From Spirogloea muscicola (Eukaryota > Streptophyta > Zygnematophyceae > Spirogloeales > Spirogloeaceae): a stretch of DNA of 50,730 nt. The translations under genes were made by a program, and so were the position numbers. Shown one piece after another: positions 24,372 to 36,969 of the stretch (its first letter is position 1; each line of letters starts with the position of its first letter). The notes below the pieces were generated by a model. That model did no database searches, was not told where the DNA came from, and saw only the letters and a list, made by a program, of their open reading frames with translations. Location: contig WELB01000180.1 of NCBI GenBank assembly GCA_009602725.1, positions 79,193 through 129,922 on the forward strand, read 5' to 3'.

Positions 24372-25618
24372 CTACTTCTTCTTCTTGGCTGCCTCACCAG
24401 CTCCCTTAGCCTGGGGGGACACATCAGATAGCGGCACAAGTAAGTGACACGTAACAGACAGCAGGCGAAGTGAGATGGGGGGGAAGGGAGGGAGGGAGGG
24501 AGGGAGAGAGAGAGAAGGGGGGAGAGAGAGAGAGTAGAGACTGCTGTTCGGCACCGTGAGAAGCAAGGCTAATGCTGTCTGCTTGGCCAGACTTCCACAG
24601 AGGCAGCTAAGCTCCACATGAGAGTCTGACCAAAGAAGCCTGACGAGGATTGAGAATGCGGGCCCTAGGCAAGGATTGGCTGTGCTCATCGCTCTAGCCA
24701 TTGAACGCAAGGAGGTGATGAAGGCCCGGAGGCCGACCTACCTTCTTAGTTCCCCTGATCTTCTTTGTGCGGTTCTTCCGCTCCTTGATCTGCTTTCTCG
24801 ACTTCTCGACCTTAGTAGCGAGCCCGTTCTGCATGCGGGAAAGCAACACCCTCTCGTCGTGTGAGAGAGCTGCCCCTAAATTCCAGCTTATGACAGAGCT
24901 AACAGCTTCACACAAGCAGTGCGGTGAAAGCTAGTGCGACAAGGTCAGCAGCCAAGCCCACCCGGATGAGCCGATATTTGGGCTCAAACTTCTTTGCCGT
25001 CTCCAGGCTGTCGTAGATGAGGCCAAAGCCCGTGGACTTCCCACCACCAAATTGCGTGCGGAAGCCGAACACGAAGATGGTCTGCACGTCCCGCACTTCG
25101 TATAGCTTCTGCAGCTTCTCCTTGAGCTCGGCCTGTCCAGCGGGGTTTGAGGGAGGCAAGCGAAAGCATGAGAGGAGTTGACGGTGGTATCAAGTTGGCA
25201 AGCCCACCACCAAGTCCTCAATAAGGAAATGGGCAGTCAAGGCGCCACAGCGGCGCTGTCAAGAGACGACGATGAGTGCCAACGGCCGAGGGCCAACGAC
25301 AGCTCATAGCCGACCTCGGCAATGACTAAATGCACAAACTTGACGTGGCGTGTATGTGGTGTCTGACCTTGGAGACGTTCGGCCGCCCCGGATGAAGCAC
25401 GTCAATGATCTGCGGAGCGCGTGCAGAGGAGCGACCGTCAGTGCTGTGCGCCCAGTGGAGGCTCGGGCAGCTGCCGGGGGGTCATGGCGGAGCTGTCGGC
25501 TGACGGCGGCGGCGGCGGCGGCGACGGGTCGGAGGGCGCTCACGAATTGTCGTCGCGAGAGCAGGCGGTTGGTCATGAACTTGCGCGTCCGCACGGTGCA
25601 CGCCTTAGCGTCCGCCAT
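24372..25618 (-). CDS. RPS24: 40S ribosomal protein eS24 (RPS24), 5 exons, 137 residues
   Basis: Small-subunit ribosomal protein. Exons (high to low): 25544-25618, 25368-25409, 24962-25132, 24742-24828, 24372-24410, all in phase 0. Visible: [75 protein letters not shown], a basic helix [18 protein letters not shown], and a lysine-rich end (AAKKKK-stop). Length and motif order match eukaryotic eS24. The start ATG at 25618 lies in GC-rich sequence. The intron between exons 4 and 5 holds a long polypurine tract on the plus strand. Confidence 0.95.
24476..24536. repeat. Polypurine tract (GGGA/GA repeats)
   Basis: Runs of GGGA and GAGA in the last RPS24 intron. The transcript carries the pyrimidine strand. 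The plus strand could form G-quadruplex or triplex structures. Confidence 0.7.
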
Positions 25619-26059
25619 GACGCCGCCGCCGCTGCTGCCAAGGTCGCCGCCGCCGCAGCCGCTTCTGCTTGGACCGAAGCTGCAGGAAAGGCCTCAGACA
25701 CCGCCTTCCGCTGCACTGCGCTGCAAGCCCCGAAATTCCCGACGGCGACGGCGCGACGGCGGCGGCGGCGGCGGCGGTAGCAGCGGCGGCCGCGGCGGCA
25801 AGAGGGCGCAGGGGTTGAGCAGTGGTCTTAAACCCCGGCCAGGCCCCGGCGTCCCAAAACCCCGGGGCCCTGGCGCCGGGACAGGGGGGCCTCCTAGCCG
25901 ACCGATCCGGTTCCCGCTTGGCCGCCGCTCCATCCGACGGATGGGCTCCGGCCGTGGTGGGGCAGGGAAAGGCGAGGAGCAGTGCCCAGCTGCACGGCCA
26001 GCTGACGGTGTTTTCGTTGGAGTGCAGCCCCGAGCTTCGCCACGAGGTTTCGAAAGCGA
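25619..26059. promoter_or_regulatory. GC-rich region upstream of RPS24
   Basis: CpG-rich sequence with GCC/GGC triplet runs, presumably 5' UTR and promoter of RPS24. It stays open in several frames on both strands because of composition. No protein family is recognisable. Confidence 0.4.
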
Positions 26060-26166
26060 GAGAAGGCGCGCGGTGCGCATGAAATCGAAAGGAAAGTGCT
26101 CGCCCATTGAGAGTAGGGGCTGGAAAAGCCAGCCCAAAAAGGAAGAAACAGAGTACGAGAAGGGGG
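26060..26166 (-). mobile_element. LINE family A 3' UTR copy abutting a family C tail
   Basis: 26060-26090 carries the reverse complement of the family C terminal word (ATTTCATGCGCACCGCGCGCC). Directly beside it, 26091-26166 is an A-type tail with hairpin (about 26117-26135). It is truncated just beyond CCCCCTTCTCGTACTC. Confidence 0.7.
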
Positions 26167-27077
26167 TTGGCCGCGTGATGTGTCGCCCAACCTGGCACAA
26201 TCGGTGTAGGTGCCCCCGGTTGGAATGCGTCGATGAGAACGACGTCGAGGAGAAGACGAGACCCACCACTCCGGGGTTTGGCCACCACATCCAGACGCCT
26301 GACGCCAGACGCCAGACGGCCTGCCACGCTTCTGAAGTACCGGCATGATGCCCGGCCATTTCGATAGCGAGGTTGTGTGTGGCTATGACCAACGAGCACC
26401 CCAAGAGAAGTGGCAGCTGTACAGAGCCCGCAAGGTAGAGATGCCTTGAGACAAGCAGAGATTGAGCACAGGGAGCTGCAGGTACAAAGGGCTGCCCAAA
26501 GCAGAGATAACAAGGACTGGACATATTGGCCTAAAGAAGATGAATGCCCGTTTGCACATCAGGATTCGTAAGAGCACATGCTCGTGCATGATGGGGCTGA
26601 ACTTGCTACCTTAGGACGACCCGTTCTGACAGCTGGAGTCATGCCTAGTACTTCTCGCTTCCTTAGGTAGCTTTTGCCCAAACACATCACAACTCCAGGT
26701 CACCTCTTTTGTCAACCACCTCGCTTTGCAAGGACTGTGGCATACTGCCGATACTGCTTGCTGACAGAGGACAAGCTTGCAATAACTATGCGCAGAATGG
26801 CATGTTACAGAGATAGTGAAAATGGGCATACAGATCAACAGAGATCCCTTCAGGCCATGCTTACATGCTCTAAATTATGTCCATCGCTCCAATCTAGACG
26901 ACGTCCTCGCCCCAGATAATTGCTGCTACTTTGATAACTTGGTGTCAACAATGATACAAAGAATGATGGGGACCACCTATGGACACGGTGGTCACATATG
27001 CTACCTATGTACATTAGGGTCAAGCACCCTCAAGTGCAACATCATTATCAGCAGCTTTACACCACATTGCTGGAAAT
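26167..27077. other. Intergenic region downstream of allantoinase
   Basis: It contains the allantoinase 3' UTR; minus-strand TGTAA words lie near 26,805 and 26,861. A short direct repeat (GACGCCAGACGCCAGACG) is near 26,300. No gene is recognised. Confidence 0.45.
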
Positions 27078-30000
27078 CTAATGTGCTAGGATCACTATGC
27101 CGCACGGCCTCTTGGCGTGAGTGCCATTCGCAAAAACCATGTGCCCACGTACAAATGTACATATTACCCTTCCATGGAAGACACGTCCTGAGTACGGCGT
27201 CATCTACACCAGCAACATCACAGGTCGGGCCTGATGAATGAGGGCAACAGCACTTTAGGTGTGACTAGGATTATTTTTGATGCCACTACTCAGGCAAGCT
27301 AAGACTTGCATACTCCAAACCTGTATTCATCTTAGCTTATCAGATGTCAAGCTGGATGGGCCAAGAGTCCAGGCTGATCCATACCTTGTGTTTGTGATAA
27401 ATGGGGAAGCTTTCGTTCAGATTGAACGAAGCATCTGGATCCCACACGACAATATCAGCATCCCTACCGTTCTCAATGTAGCCCTGGCAAAGGGGGACAG
27501 ATGTTGTATAAGACAAGCATGGATGAGACGCACAGCTTTTTTAAATATGTCAAACCTTACATGCTGCAAGTAAGCTGGGATGGCCATGGGCAAGCAATCT
27601 TGTCCACGCTAATAATCTTTGGAATTGACTACAAGAGGAGGAAGGAGTTGAATGTCAACAAGGCCAGTCAAATTGAATGAGGAGCGAGGACATGCTAATG
27701 AAACAAGGATAGCCCTCGTGGCCGGGTAGGAGCAAGTGTTTGCAGCCTAGAGGATGTCGCACTACTCCTGTAGCATCCTAATACATTGCCCGTGAGCAAA
27801 GTGGAGGTGCCATTGAGTAGCAAGTGCAGTGTGTGCTGCTTCCTACTTCAGCAAATCAGAATGAGAATGTTGCACACAAATTACCTTCTGATGCAGGTTG
27901 GCAACATCAGCCGGCCGACTGCTCCACCAGTCTGCCAGTTGTTGAAATGTCACCCCCCTTGTGCTGCCGGCCGTCCAAGTGGCTGAGAGCCCAAACTGGA
28001 TCCAGCAACATGTGACACACAAGCACACCTTCGTGACTACTGGATTATCATTGTGAGTCATCCTCAATGCCTTTAAGTTTTGGAAGAGCATGCTCCTTGT
28101 CTGTAATAAGTAGTATTGACCGTCTGATACTTTACCTCCTGACTAAAAGTCAATGTCCAACACAGTATGCCCACCTGAAGCCCTGATATGCCTCCCCAGG
28201 CCCGTAAGAAGTTGCATTCCTCTAGGCGCTTCATTTCTGGTGGAGCTGGTGAGTGGTCAGAGCTGAGAAGATCAATCTGCCCGTTCTGCAGAAGCACTTG
28301 CAATCTGCTTAATATCCAAAAAGCACCTGCTTGGGATTTGGTGAATGCATTGAAAGGATTGATAATATGTGCTAGATGTAAATGCCAATACTCGTCTTGT
28401 TGATAGATGCTCCAAGGTGGCCTATCAACCTGGCAGGCAAAGAGGCTTCAAGTCAATACCAGCAATCCATCCCACAGAAGCTCTCTCATGGCAGCTGGCC
28501 GTATTGGTGGTGCACACTTGAACCTTGTATCGCCTCTTTGTATTTCCTCAGCCGAAAATGTGAGGTAATGGGGGCAGGTCTCAACCGTCAGATCGGCCCC
28601 TGCTGCCTTGGCTGCCTGGACGATGTGGAGTTGATTGCAAGTCAAGTCACTACTTCTCTAGCTGCATGCTTCGAACTCTAAATGCAGTTGACATCCAACA
28701 CAAACAGTTGGAGACTGAAGTAAAAGTACCTCAATGAGTGGAAGGCAATTTGGATCAGATAGATGTGCCAGATGTACTCGAGCACCTTCAGCATAGCCGC
28801 CTGGTGCAGTTTCATTAGCTACTTGCATCAGATGCCTCACAGCTGCCTCCTCCCTGCCATTGGGAAGCTTATTCTTAATTGCAGAAGGTTGGAAGGTTCT
28901 CACAGACTGATAGTTTCCATTCTACAAGCCCGAGTAGCTGAAGCAGGATAACCCCACTCTTAGGGATCGTGAATTCAATGTTGGCACCGTGTGAAGGACT
29001 TCTAGCATCCGTGCTTCTGACTGGCATGCAGAGCTTGCCAGGAGGGTGGTCGCGAGCGGAGATAGGTAAAATAGTCGTGCGGGTCTTCTTCTTGCTGATC
29101 ATGGTCACCGTTCACAATTGGCAGAACGAGCTCTCCATGGACAAGTAGTGGCCGCCCATATTTTGCAAGTATTGGCAGGGCTACCTACTGTCAAGAATGG
29201 CTTTTGGTAAGTATTGCAAAAAATCTATAAGAACTTCTTTGCAAGCGAAACTTAAGCATCGACAATCATCAGCATCGATGAGGTCTTGTGCAAGATGGAC
29301 GTACACCTTAAGAGCATAGGGCTATGACACCAGAAAGCAATAATGCAAGGGGGGAGAATGGCATACCTCGAAATGAGTAGCATTCGTGTCAGGGAAGTCA
29401 TTGATGCCGGAAGGACACATGAAAGACTGCAATGGCGGTGACAATACAAAAATGCGCTGAAGAGTATGAGCATTGCAGGTCTTGACGGAGGCTGTGTAGA
29501 TGCAGTCGTACTGGTACAGTCTCTGCCTACCTTCAAACCGAGAGCACCTTCTTTAAGCAGGTCATCCAAGACAGCAGGCTCCAACGCATTTTCTGTCACA
29601 AGACCTCCCCAGAAGCCTGCCAAGGAGAGGCCACAGCAGCTGGTTTATTGAGGATTACTGTGGCAGCTACTTTCTGCTCAATCGTGCGAAAGGAAGTACT
29701 GCTAAAATGTGGTGCTCTGGAAGTAGGCACCGATCTCGTGCTCTTATGCAGCGAGCACTGACTCGTACGACAAAGACGGGCAGACAAGTAATATTGTTGC
29801 TTACCCACATCGACCGCTAGTTTTCCTTTCGCTGCTACCAGCTGTCATCAAGCCCAAAGAATGAGCAACAAAGTTGGCTGAGGACCTGAAGCAAACAGCT
29901 AAGGACACTTGAAGCATGCTACCAACTTAAACTCTTTCCACCTATTGTGAATGAAGAGCAATAACTGGCTGTTAGAAGCTCTTTCTCGCCTTATTTCCCC

Positions 30001-31510
30001 CGCAAATACCAGGCAATGCTCGGACACCTCAAGCCCTTGCACAGCACGATGTTGCTGTCTGAAAAGCCATGATTGAGGCGAGATATAAACAAAAACCTTG
30101 AGGAGCAATGCCTCTTTGTTGATAGTTGTTGGTATGCTGTTTAAGGGCATATCCACCAAAGTTGTGATGCCACCTATGGGAAATGCACAGATTTCATCTT
30201 GAGGACAACTCAAGCCCGCATTTCATGTGCAATCCATGCTTAAGTGTCAGAAACGTGCACTCACAAGCCAGTATTGCATCACACGAAATAGCAGCAGCCA
30301 GCAAGAGAGGGACTACGCATGCACTTGTCCAACTTTTGTCTACCACCTGCTGCAGCAGCACGAGTCCCTGAGACGAACCCTTCCCACTCAGTGCGACCTG
30401 GCTCATTTAGATGGACATGACTGCAACAGATGCACACTTCTGAATCAGCAAGATCACACTTCAGTATTGGCTGTGCCCTTAACTCGTTGCTCCTGAAGTG
30501 CCCTTCATGATTTGACTGCTCATATGTGCAAGATGGCAGTTTCAAGTTAGTCTGTCAATGCTTTTGGCTCCTTTGACATTCAAACACAATTCTGTCAGAT
30601 GTAGAGAAGTACAAGCATGCAAGCGGCAAAAGTATCCTGGCTGTCCAAGATTTAGAAGGACTCTTTGAAAGGATAACGGCAAGAACTGTCGACTCTAATC
30701 AAAGTGCAGTAGGCATGAGATGGCTCCGATGGTTTACATGTCCACAAGTCCTGGAGAGATAACAAGGCTGCCGTAGTCTATGACTGGAAGCTTCTCTGAA
30801 GTGACAGGTGCTTCTTGTCGCTTTATTACAGAAGCAATCCTTCCGTGCATGACCTCAACTGCAAGCCTCATTGCACTTTGTCAGCTAAGCAGCAGCTGAT
30901 CCTGCGAAATAGGGGTTTGCCATGGTATTGAGACCCCATCATGTGACTGAGGTAACGCCATCACAAACATGTGATATGCCTGGATCATTCCTGTTAGAAG
31001 CTCTATCTGGTGTGCATTCTGTATCCCAGTATTGGCAGCAGCAAACGCATACTAATTACCTATCACAAACACGTTTGTACAAAGGGAGTACTTGCTGAGC
31101 GTAGCTGGATCTTTGGGCACAAGACAACGTACTTGCAGCAGGTATAATTCCTTTTGGCGTCACAACCCGCCTGCTATACAGCACATAGTGCTCATAGTCG
31201 TACAGACTGCAAGCTTCTTGAAGCTGCATTGAGCAGGTAGGACGAGAATTAGCAGCGTCAGGGAATATATGACATAGTCAGGAAGTCACGAGCAGGTGCA
31301 GGAGTGACCAGCAATCATTGCAAGTTGATGTTCAGGTTGGGATTCGAGCTGTGATACACAAGCCAGACAGGCAGGTAAGGCTGCCTAATGTGCTTGCTGT
31401 GCTGGCCGCACCTCTTTCTCGCGATGGGGAAGGTACACGCAGGCATAAGCGATGGCAAAGAGCAGGATAGGTGTCGCCCAGCTGGTGTACAGGGGCTTCA
31501 GGAGCTCCAT
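27078..31510 (-). CDS. ALN: Allantoinase, 15 exons, 505 residues, N-terminal membrane anchor
   Basis: Hydrolyses allantoin to allantoate in purine (ureide) catabolism; the plant enzyme is ER/endomembrane associated. Exons (high to low): 31412-31510, 31133-31223, 30738-30858, 30347-30420, 30097-30173, 29805-29841, 29531-29616, 29367-29426, 29039-29184, 28730-28853, 28460-28615, 28175-28285, 27885-27995, 27385-27483, 27078-27203; 1518 nt in phase. Visible: a hydrophobic N-terminal segment; the metal-binding [47 protein letters not shown] with the lysine expected to be carboxylated; [23 protein letters not shown]; and LLSSDHSP with the catalytic Asp. The intron after exon 9 has a GC donor. Length is nearly identical to plant allantoinases. 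A divergent neighbour (GDPD) starts 1.2 kb upstream. Confidence 0.95.
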
Positions 31511-32736
31511 ATCTCAGAAGTCAATATTGAAAGCAGCGTAGTATGCTGTCATAAGCATGGCTGCAAGTATCTCACGTTCGCTACGGTTACACCTGGTGAC
31601 CTCAGCCCTTCAGCGAAGCAGCGCTTGATCTGCTGATTGCGATGCACAAGGAGTGCATCTGGCCTGCAAGATATCTGCAATGCTCGTGTAGACCAGCCCT
31701 CGATCTTGCGGCGGATGCCGGCGTTGATTGCCGGCGGCTAGGCACGAAGTCGGACAAGCAGGCAGCGGCGGCGGCGGCAATGGCGGCGTGCAGCGGCGGC
31801 GCGGGGTTTGCAGAGGACGGCAGATCGCTTTACCGACAGCGGCAGCTGACCGTGACCCGTCACCTGGCTGCAATCTGTTGTAGTAGTGAAGAATATGCAG
31901 GATCCGCGATCGTCTCCATCATCACTAGGGAACTTGACTTGCCGTTGCCAGCCAGCGGCAAAATGGCTCCTTCTAGTGTAAGGCAATGGCTGCGACAAGC
32001 TCTTCAAAACAACAAAAACAAAATGAGAAGAAGAGGAAATGCCAATGACAGTCATCGCCGCCCTCTACTAAACAGTCTCTCCTCCTCACTTCTGCGTCCC
32101 GGCCAGCGTCGTTGCCACCGGCGGCCTGCGGCCGCCAGCAGCACTTGCCACGCCAGTCACGGAGCCGGTTGGCGGCCGCGAACGCCGCCGGTCCAGTGCG
32201 GCTCTCCATGTCATCAGCTGCGGTCGCTGGCCACGTTGGATTTGCAATGAGACAAGAGGCTGACGTGGCCAGGCGGTTGAAAGTTGACGTTCGTGCTGAG
32301 ATTGGAAGAATTGTCCTTCTCTCTGTCCTTCCTGTGCGGACCTGGATGACATAGCACAATTACTGCTCGCGAGCAACTTGAGCAGGTCGGTCGCAACGGG
32401 CGACATGTTGTTGGTATGTCTTGGCATGCTTTGTGTGTATGCAGTATCATTTGACTTGAACGTGTCATGGCAAGAACGTGGTAGTCAGGTATTGAAGCAT
32501 TGCATTAGGTTTACACTTACAACAACACAGCACCAATGCCGCTGCACTGACACCTGCATTCAGATCAAGGGGCAAGACGAACCACGAGCCCAAAATGTGC
32601 TACTGCCTTCTGTTGAAGCCAGTATCTGTGCAACAAATCAACTCTGATTCACAAGCTTGCAGGAAGGCTCTACTGAGCAACTCTCAATTGTATCTTACAG
32701 ATACTTACCTGTTCCACCGTGTAGAGTTCTGCCAAC
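31511..32736. promoter_or_regulatory. Divergent promoter region, allantoinase / GDPD
   Basis: A 1.2-kb interval between genes reading away from each other. The part from about 31,740 to 32,260 is GC-rich with GGC triplets. A plus-strand frame open over 31642-32250 has no recognisable domain and I do not call it. A 5' UTR exon of either gene could lie here. Confidence 0.45.
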
Positions 32737-35600
32737 ATGTACCCTTTGGCTGCAATTGCTGTCAGTGTGGCTGGAAGCCTGGGAGCTGTCTTACTCATTT
32801 TCAAGCCCTTCTATGAGAAATACGTGCGACGAGATACACCTGTTGACCCGCTTGTCAGCCCTGTGCTAGCAAAGCTCAAACGACCTGTGCACGCTAGTCA
32901 CAGGTGCGGCTGCAAAAGTCATAGTCAGTTGGTATGCATGCACCATATTCACCACAATGAAGTTGCAGAGACAAGCCTTGTCATTAAAGACCTGTCTGAC
33001 CAGGTTATTTAGAGATCTTTTCCTGCAGAGGTGGAAGTCGATTGTGGCCAGAGAACACAATGCTCGCCTTTCGCAACGTGGTGAAGGCAACCAGTGACAA
33101 TGGCACTGTATGCACGACACAGATGCTTGAATTTGACATTCAGAAGTCAAAGGATGGACATCTTGTAAGCCTGTTGCTGGCCCTCCTTGTCTCTGTCCTG
33201 GTGGTTGACTTTTGATGACATATACGTGCACAACTGGCACTTGACAGAATCTCAGAATGACACCTTCATCTCTTCATCTAGGTGATAATGCACAATCTGC
33301 AAGTGGATGACACTACCAATGGGAAAGGATTAGTAGCTGATTATACATTTGAAGAACTCAGGTGATGCCTAACACGACAAGGACAAGTTTAGGTTTTCTA
33401 TGTATAAAACAGGCAGGTTGCATGGAAGTATCTGAGCCGTGTACAATGCAAAGACATGTGCAGAACAAGGCATCATAGAAGCTCATAGAGTATTGCAAAG
33501 TTTTGTAGCTCAGCAATAGAATAGTGTGTCTGACTAAACGAGACAGTATGGCATCTGATCCTGCAGGAAGCTAGATGCAGCATACTGGTTCACTCCAGAC
33601 TCGGGCAAGTCTTTCCCTTTCCGAGGCCAAGGTCATCAAATACCGTCTCTGAATGAGGTGCAGTCTATCTACAACCTGATAGTTGGGCCAAGCTGGTCAT
33701 TGTTCCTGATGCTAATGCTTGCTCCTGCCAGCAAGATCTTCTTTGTAGCTGTTCCCTGTAAGGACATTCCTTCTCAACAACGTGTAGCCTATTCCAGCAG
33801 GTATTGACTGAGTTTGCACCTTGCCAAGAGCTGGTGCTGTATCTCGACTTCAAAGCTGCCAATGCTGTTGAAGATGCTCTTAAGGTGAGAGATCAATATC
33901 TGCAAGGATCAGTGGTAGAGCAGTTTCTTAGGTCAAGACTATCATGGAGATTATGTCAAGGCCGTGACGATGAGCCAGTGTCAACTAATAGATTATCTGC
34001 ATGCTGCAGTTAGTCAAAAAACTTGCCTTGGAAGAACGAATTATCTGTGGGGCTATCCCCACTCTTGCAAACCTTGAGGTGAGCAGTGGGCACATCTCCA
34101 TCTTCTGGAGCTGCAATTACATAGGGCTCAGCACTCAATACTTGCAGGGATGAGAGATCAGGCATAGTTTTTTCCTCAATATTCTCTTTGAGCAGGGGAG
34201 TTAGCATATCATGCATTAGTAGCACTCCAGCAATTCAAAGTGGAATGTACCAAGAGCCACTTAGCTTGCGTGCACTCCCAAACTGCCTGCCTCATAGTCC
34301 TCATTTTCTGCTTCTTTTGCTGCCCCAGATTAGAAAGCAGAGACCACCTTGTGTACCTGTGACGCCTGACAAAAACACAATGGTTTTCTTGTACAACCCA
34401 AGCGCTCTGCCTTTCCTTGCATGGAGAAGAATGCTGACTGCTATTATCGATTGCTTTCAGCAGTCTGAACATGCTTAAGTAGCTGGAGACTGTAAGAGCT
34501 GATGCATCTCATATTTTTGTTGACATTGATGGTAATTTAATGTCATAGTAAGCTCATGGAGTGTGTCCCCTTCCCGCATCTGGGGGTTGCTACTGTTTAG
34601 CTGAGCATGAATTACTAGCATGCGTCCAACCGGCTAGTGAATATGCAGATGACATGAAGCTCATTGTCATCTGCAGGTATGCAATGTACCTTCTAGGCCT
34701 TCTCTGGCTTGCACCTCTGCAGCATGAGATTGTTGGTACAACTGCACACAGATGGGGCTTCAAGGTAGTAAACCAAGACTATGCCTTGACTTGTACCTGC
34801 TCAGATCATGTGAGAATGCTCTGCATGCACCTCGTATGGACTTAGCGATGTGGATGGCACTACATCCTCGACTGCTGTCTTCTCACGTGCATATATTGAA
34901 ATGAGTGTTATCACAGATGTTGCTAGGCCAGGACACTAGCAATATTAGTCAGGTGCAATTAGTCATCTCCATTCCTTGCTAAGCCCGAATGTAGAGTGAC
35001 CACATGTTTGGTTTGTGGAGCGTTCACTCAGGTGCTCACTCCAGGCATGATCAAGGCTTTTCATGACCGCAAGGTGACAACACAATCTTTGAAACAGTCG
35101 AGCAGCCAAGATGCTTTTACTCTATCCTACCTCAGAAGACAGCCTGACCTAAATGGCCTTGAAGATTCTCGCTGACATGTACATTGTCAATCAGCACTGT
35201 TTTGCCTGGTTGTCTTGTGGGCAGAGGTGGATGCCTAAGGTTTCCTTGTTGGCTTCTGTGCAGAGGTGGATGGCTGTCTTTGGTGATTACTTGGATAATG
35301 CTGAAGGGCAGGTACATCTTGGTGACTCTCATGGTTTTGGTGTTCCTTATGACTCACAGTATCCATTACTTATCAAGTAGCTCACATTCATAAGTTGTCT
35401 TCTTCCTCCAGTTACATTGTATGTATTCTAGGTAGTAGCAACTGAAAAGCCAGAACAATACCTGCAAGCTGCTCACAACACCAAATGTTTCGCATTTCAT
35501 GCAGCTGGATTGCCTGGCCCTTGGAGTAGACCTATTGGTGTCTGATCGGCCAGATATCTTGCACAATAGCATCAGCAAGTGGAAACAGGCCCATAGCTGA
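32737..35600 (+). CDS. Glycerophosphodiester phosphodiesterase (GDPD family), 11 exons, 320 residues
   Basis: Hydrolyses glycerophosphodiesters to glycerol-3-phosphate and an alcohol (phospholipid turnover, phosphate recycling). Exons: 32737-32903, 33029-33164, 33282-33361, 33567-33657, 33801-33884, 34010-34078, 34329-34390, 34677-34764, 35032-35073, 35264-35311, 35505-35600; 963 nt in phase. Visible: an N-terminal membrane segment; the catalytic SHRGGSRLWPENTMLAF spanning exons 1-2; LEFDIQKSKDG (metal-binding E-x-D); VIMHN (second catalytic His); FRGQGHQIPSLNE; LVLYLDFKAAN; a second hydrophobic stretch YLLGLLWLAPLQHEIVG; VFGDYLDNAEGQ; and GVDLLVSDRP near the end. The phase-2 donor of exon 7 (TT|GTACAA) was chosen because it alone restores the frame. 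The substrate is not predictable. Confidence 0.9.
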
Positions 35601-36099
35601 CCTGCAATTCACATATATCCAGCTTTTCTCCTTGCACGCACTCCATTGACATTCACATGAATTCTCACTATCAGCAAAGATTTGTCCAGCAGACTACTAG
35701 ATCCTTAACTGGGATTGGCAGGCAATTCGCCGATCCATTGCACATGCAGAACTCATTCAGAATCTATATCGATTATTACCTTGAAAGAAGAGCTATACCG
35801 ACGGTGAGGCACACTTATGGCCATGTGAGCTTCCCCTGCAACTATCAGTCAAGTGCGGTCGGGGGCCCATAGTCTGAGCAGCAATGACTTCGACCACATC
35901 AGCAATACCCCAGTCAATGGCTTAACAGAGGTGCCAGGCAGTATTGTCGTTGTGGTTGTACAAGGATGTACAGCAACTTCAAAAACGCTCTCTGTTGTTA
36001 AAATGATATAGCTTCCCTTGGCTCACTGGCTGAATTCCAGAAGAGCTTCTCATCGTGTATCCACGGCCTGTTCGTGCCTGTCGTGCTGGAGTGCCTCCA
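35601..36099. other. Intergenic region, nothing recognised
   Basis: Presumed GDPD 3' UTR and spacer. A 71-codon open frame at 35657-35872 has no family resemblance and is not called. Confidence 0.45.
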
Positions 36100-36680
36100 G
36101 CGTGAGCTCATGATATCTTCTTGCCTTTGCACTCTGGCCTCTCAGGCCCACACCACTCAAACATGCAAAAATCTGCAGGACCGGGCATGCCTAGCCACTG
36201 GACCTTGCTAGCTACTCGGATCTGCATCTCCTGTCTAGAGGTTACTGAGCGTTCCCTGGCTGATGTCTTAGTCCTAGTCATTCGCACTCAAGCTCCCTCA
36301 GAACTTGTCCATTCTTTTGGGCTGGCCTTTCCCAGCCACCAGTCAATCTGGCCGCGCTTTCTCTTTCAGAGGAGCGCCCTCCAAATAGCTGCATCATTGA
36401 CTCAATTCGGCCCAAGAGAGAAAGGGAGAGGATTGCCGGCGCACATAATGTGAAAGCGAGGCAAAGCCACGGGGATGCAATGACCATGCAGACACAAAAT
36501 AACTGTAGAAGGCAAAGAATAGAACTCGGCATGAGCAAATGGTTAGGCCCATGCTTTGCCTCGCCCACAATGTGGCCCTGATTGCTTCTAAGAAGCGCTT
36601 GGTTACTGGTTACGGAGGATGAGAGTGTTGAGCAATCTGGAAAGAGAATGCGCGCGGTGAGCATGATAAAGAAAGGGCGG
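36100..36680. mobile_element. Degenerate LINE family A and C fragments
   Basis: SYSDLHLLSRGY-TGA is encoded at about 36206-36248 (+). An A-type UTR of the CCCAGCCACCAGTC subfamily follows with a hairpin at about 36319-36337, ending CTTTCTC near 36365. On the minus strand at about 36637-36680 is a family C tail remnant (GCGCGCGGTGAGCATG). Confidence 0.65.
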
Positions 36681-36884
36681 CCAAAGCATTCCAGTGCACA
36701 GTTTAGTAAGAAGAACAATGAGAAAGTCACGAGGTGCAGAAGGTAACACAACGAAAGCAGCGACGCAGGAGTCAAGGCTGTGCAAAGACGCAGTCACGAC
36801 TGGTGAGGCCCTTCGTCTACTGGCGAGCCCCTTCAGGTAGCTACTTGCTTCCGTGTGTGCTTCAGCGTTTTCCTGGCCCCTTCG

Positions 36885-36955
36885 GAAGAAAGTGCTCGCC
36901 CATAGAGAAGAAGGGGCTGGCAAAGCCAGCCTAAAAGAATGGACAATCGGTACTT
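36885..36955 (-). mobile_element. LINE family A tail
   Basis: Minus-strand copy of the A-type end: hairpin at about 36914-36932, then GGGCGAGCACTTTCTTCC. It is truncated within the UTR and directly precedes the family B copy. Confidence 0.65.
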
Positions 36956-36969
36956 TCTTGATTCTTTTT

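Noticed and set aside
25350-26348. Long open frames on both strands over the RPS24 upstream region
   Set aside because: High GC content depletes stop codons. The frames overlap RPS24 exons 1-2 and LINE tails, and no family is recognisable.
29252-29330. Possible extra allantoinase exon ([12 protein letters not shown]...)
   Set aside because: Joining exon 8 directly to the exon at 29184 gives [20 protein letters not shown] with the family's exact spacing, so this segment is intronic.
31642-32250. 202-codon plus-strand frame in the allantoinase/GDPD interval
   Set aside because: Low-complexity alanine run and no recognisable motif. It is more likely promoter or 5' UTR sequence, though a small gene cannot be excluded.
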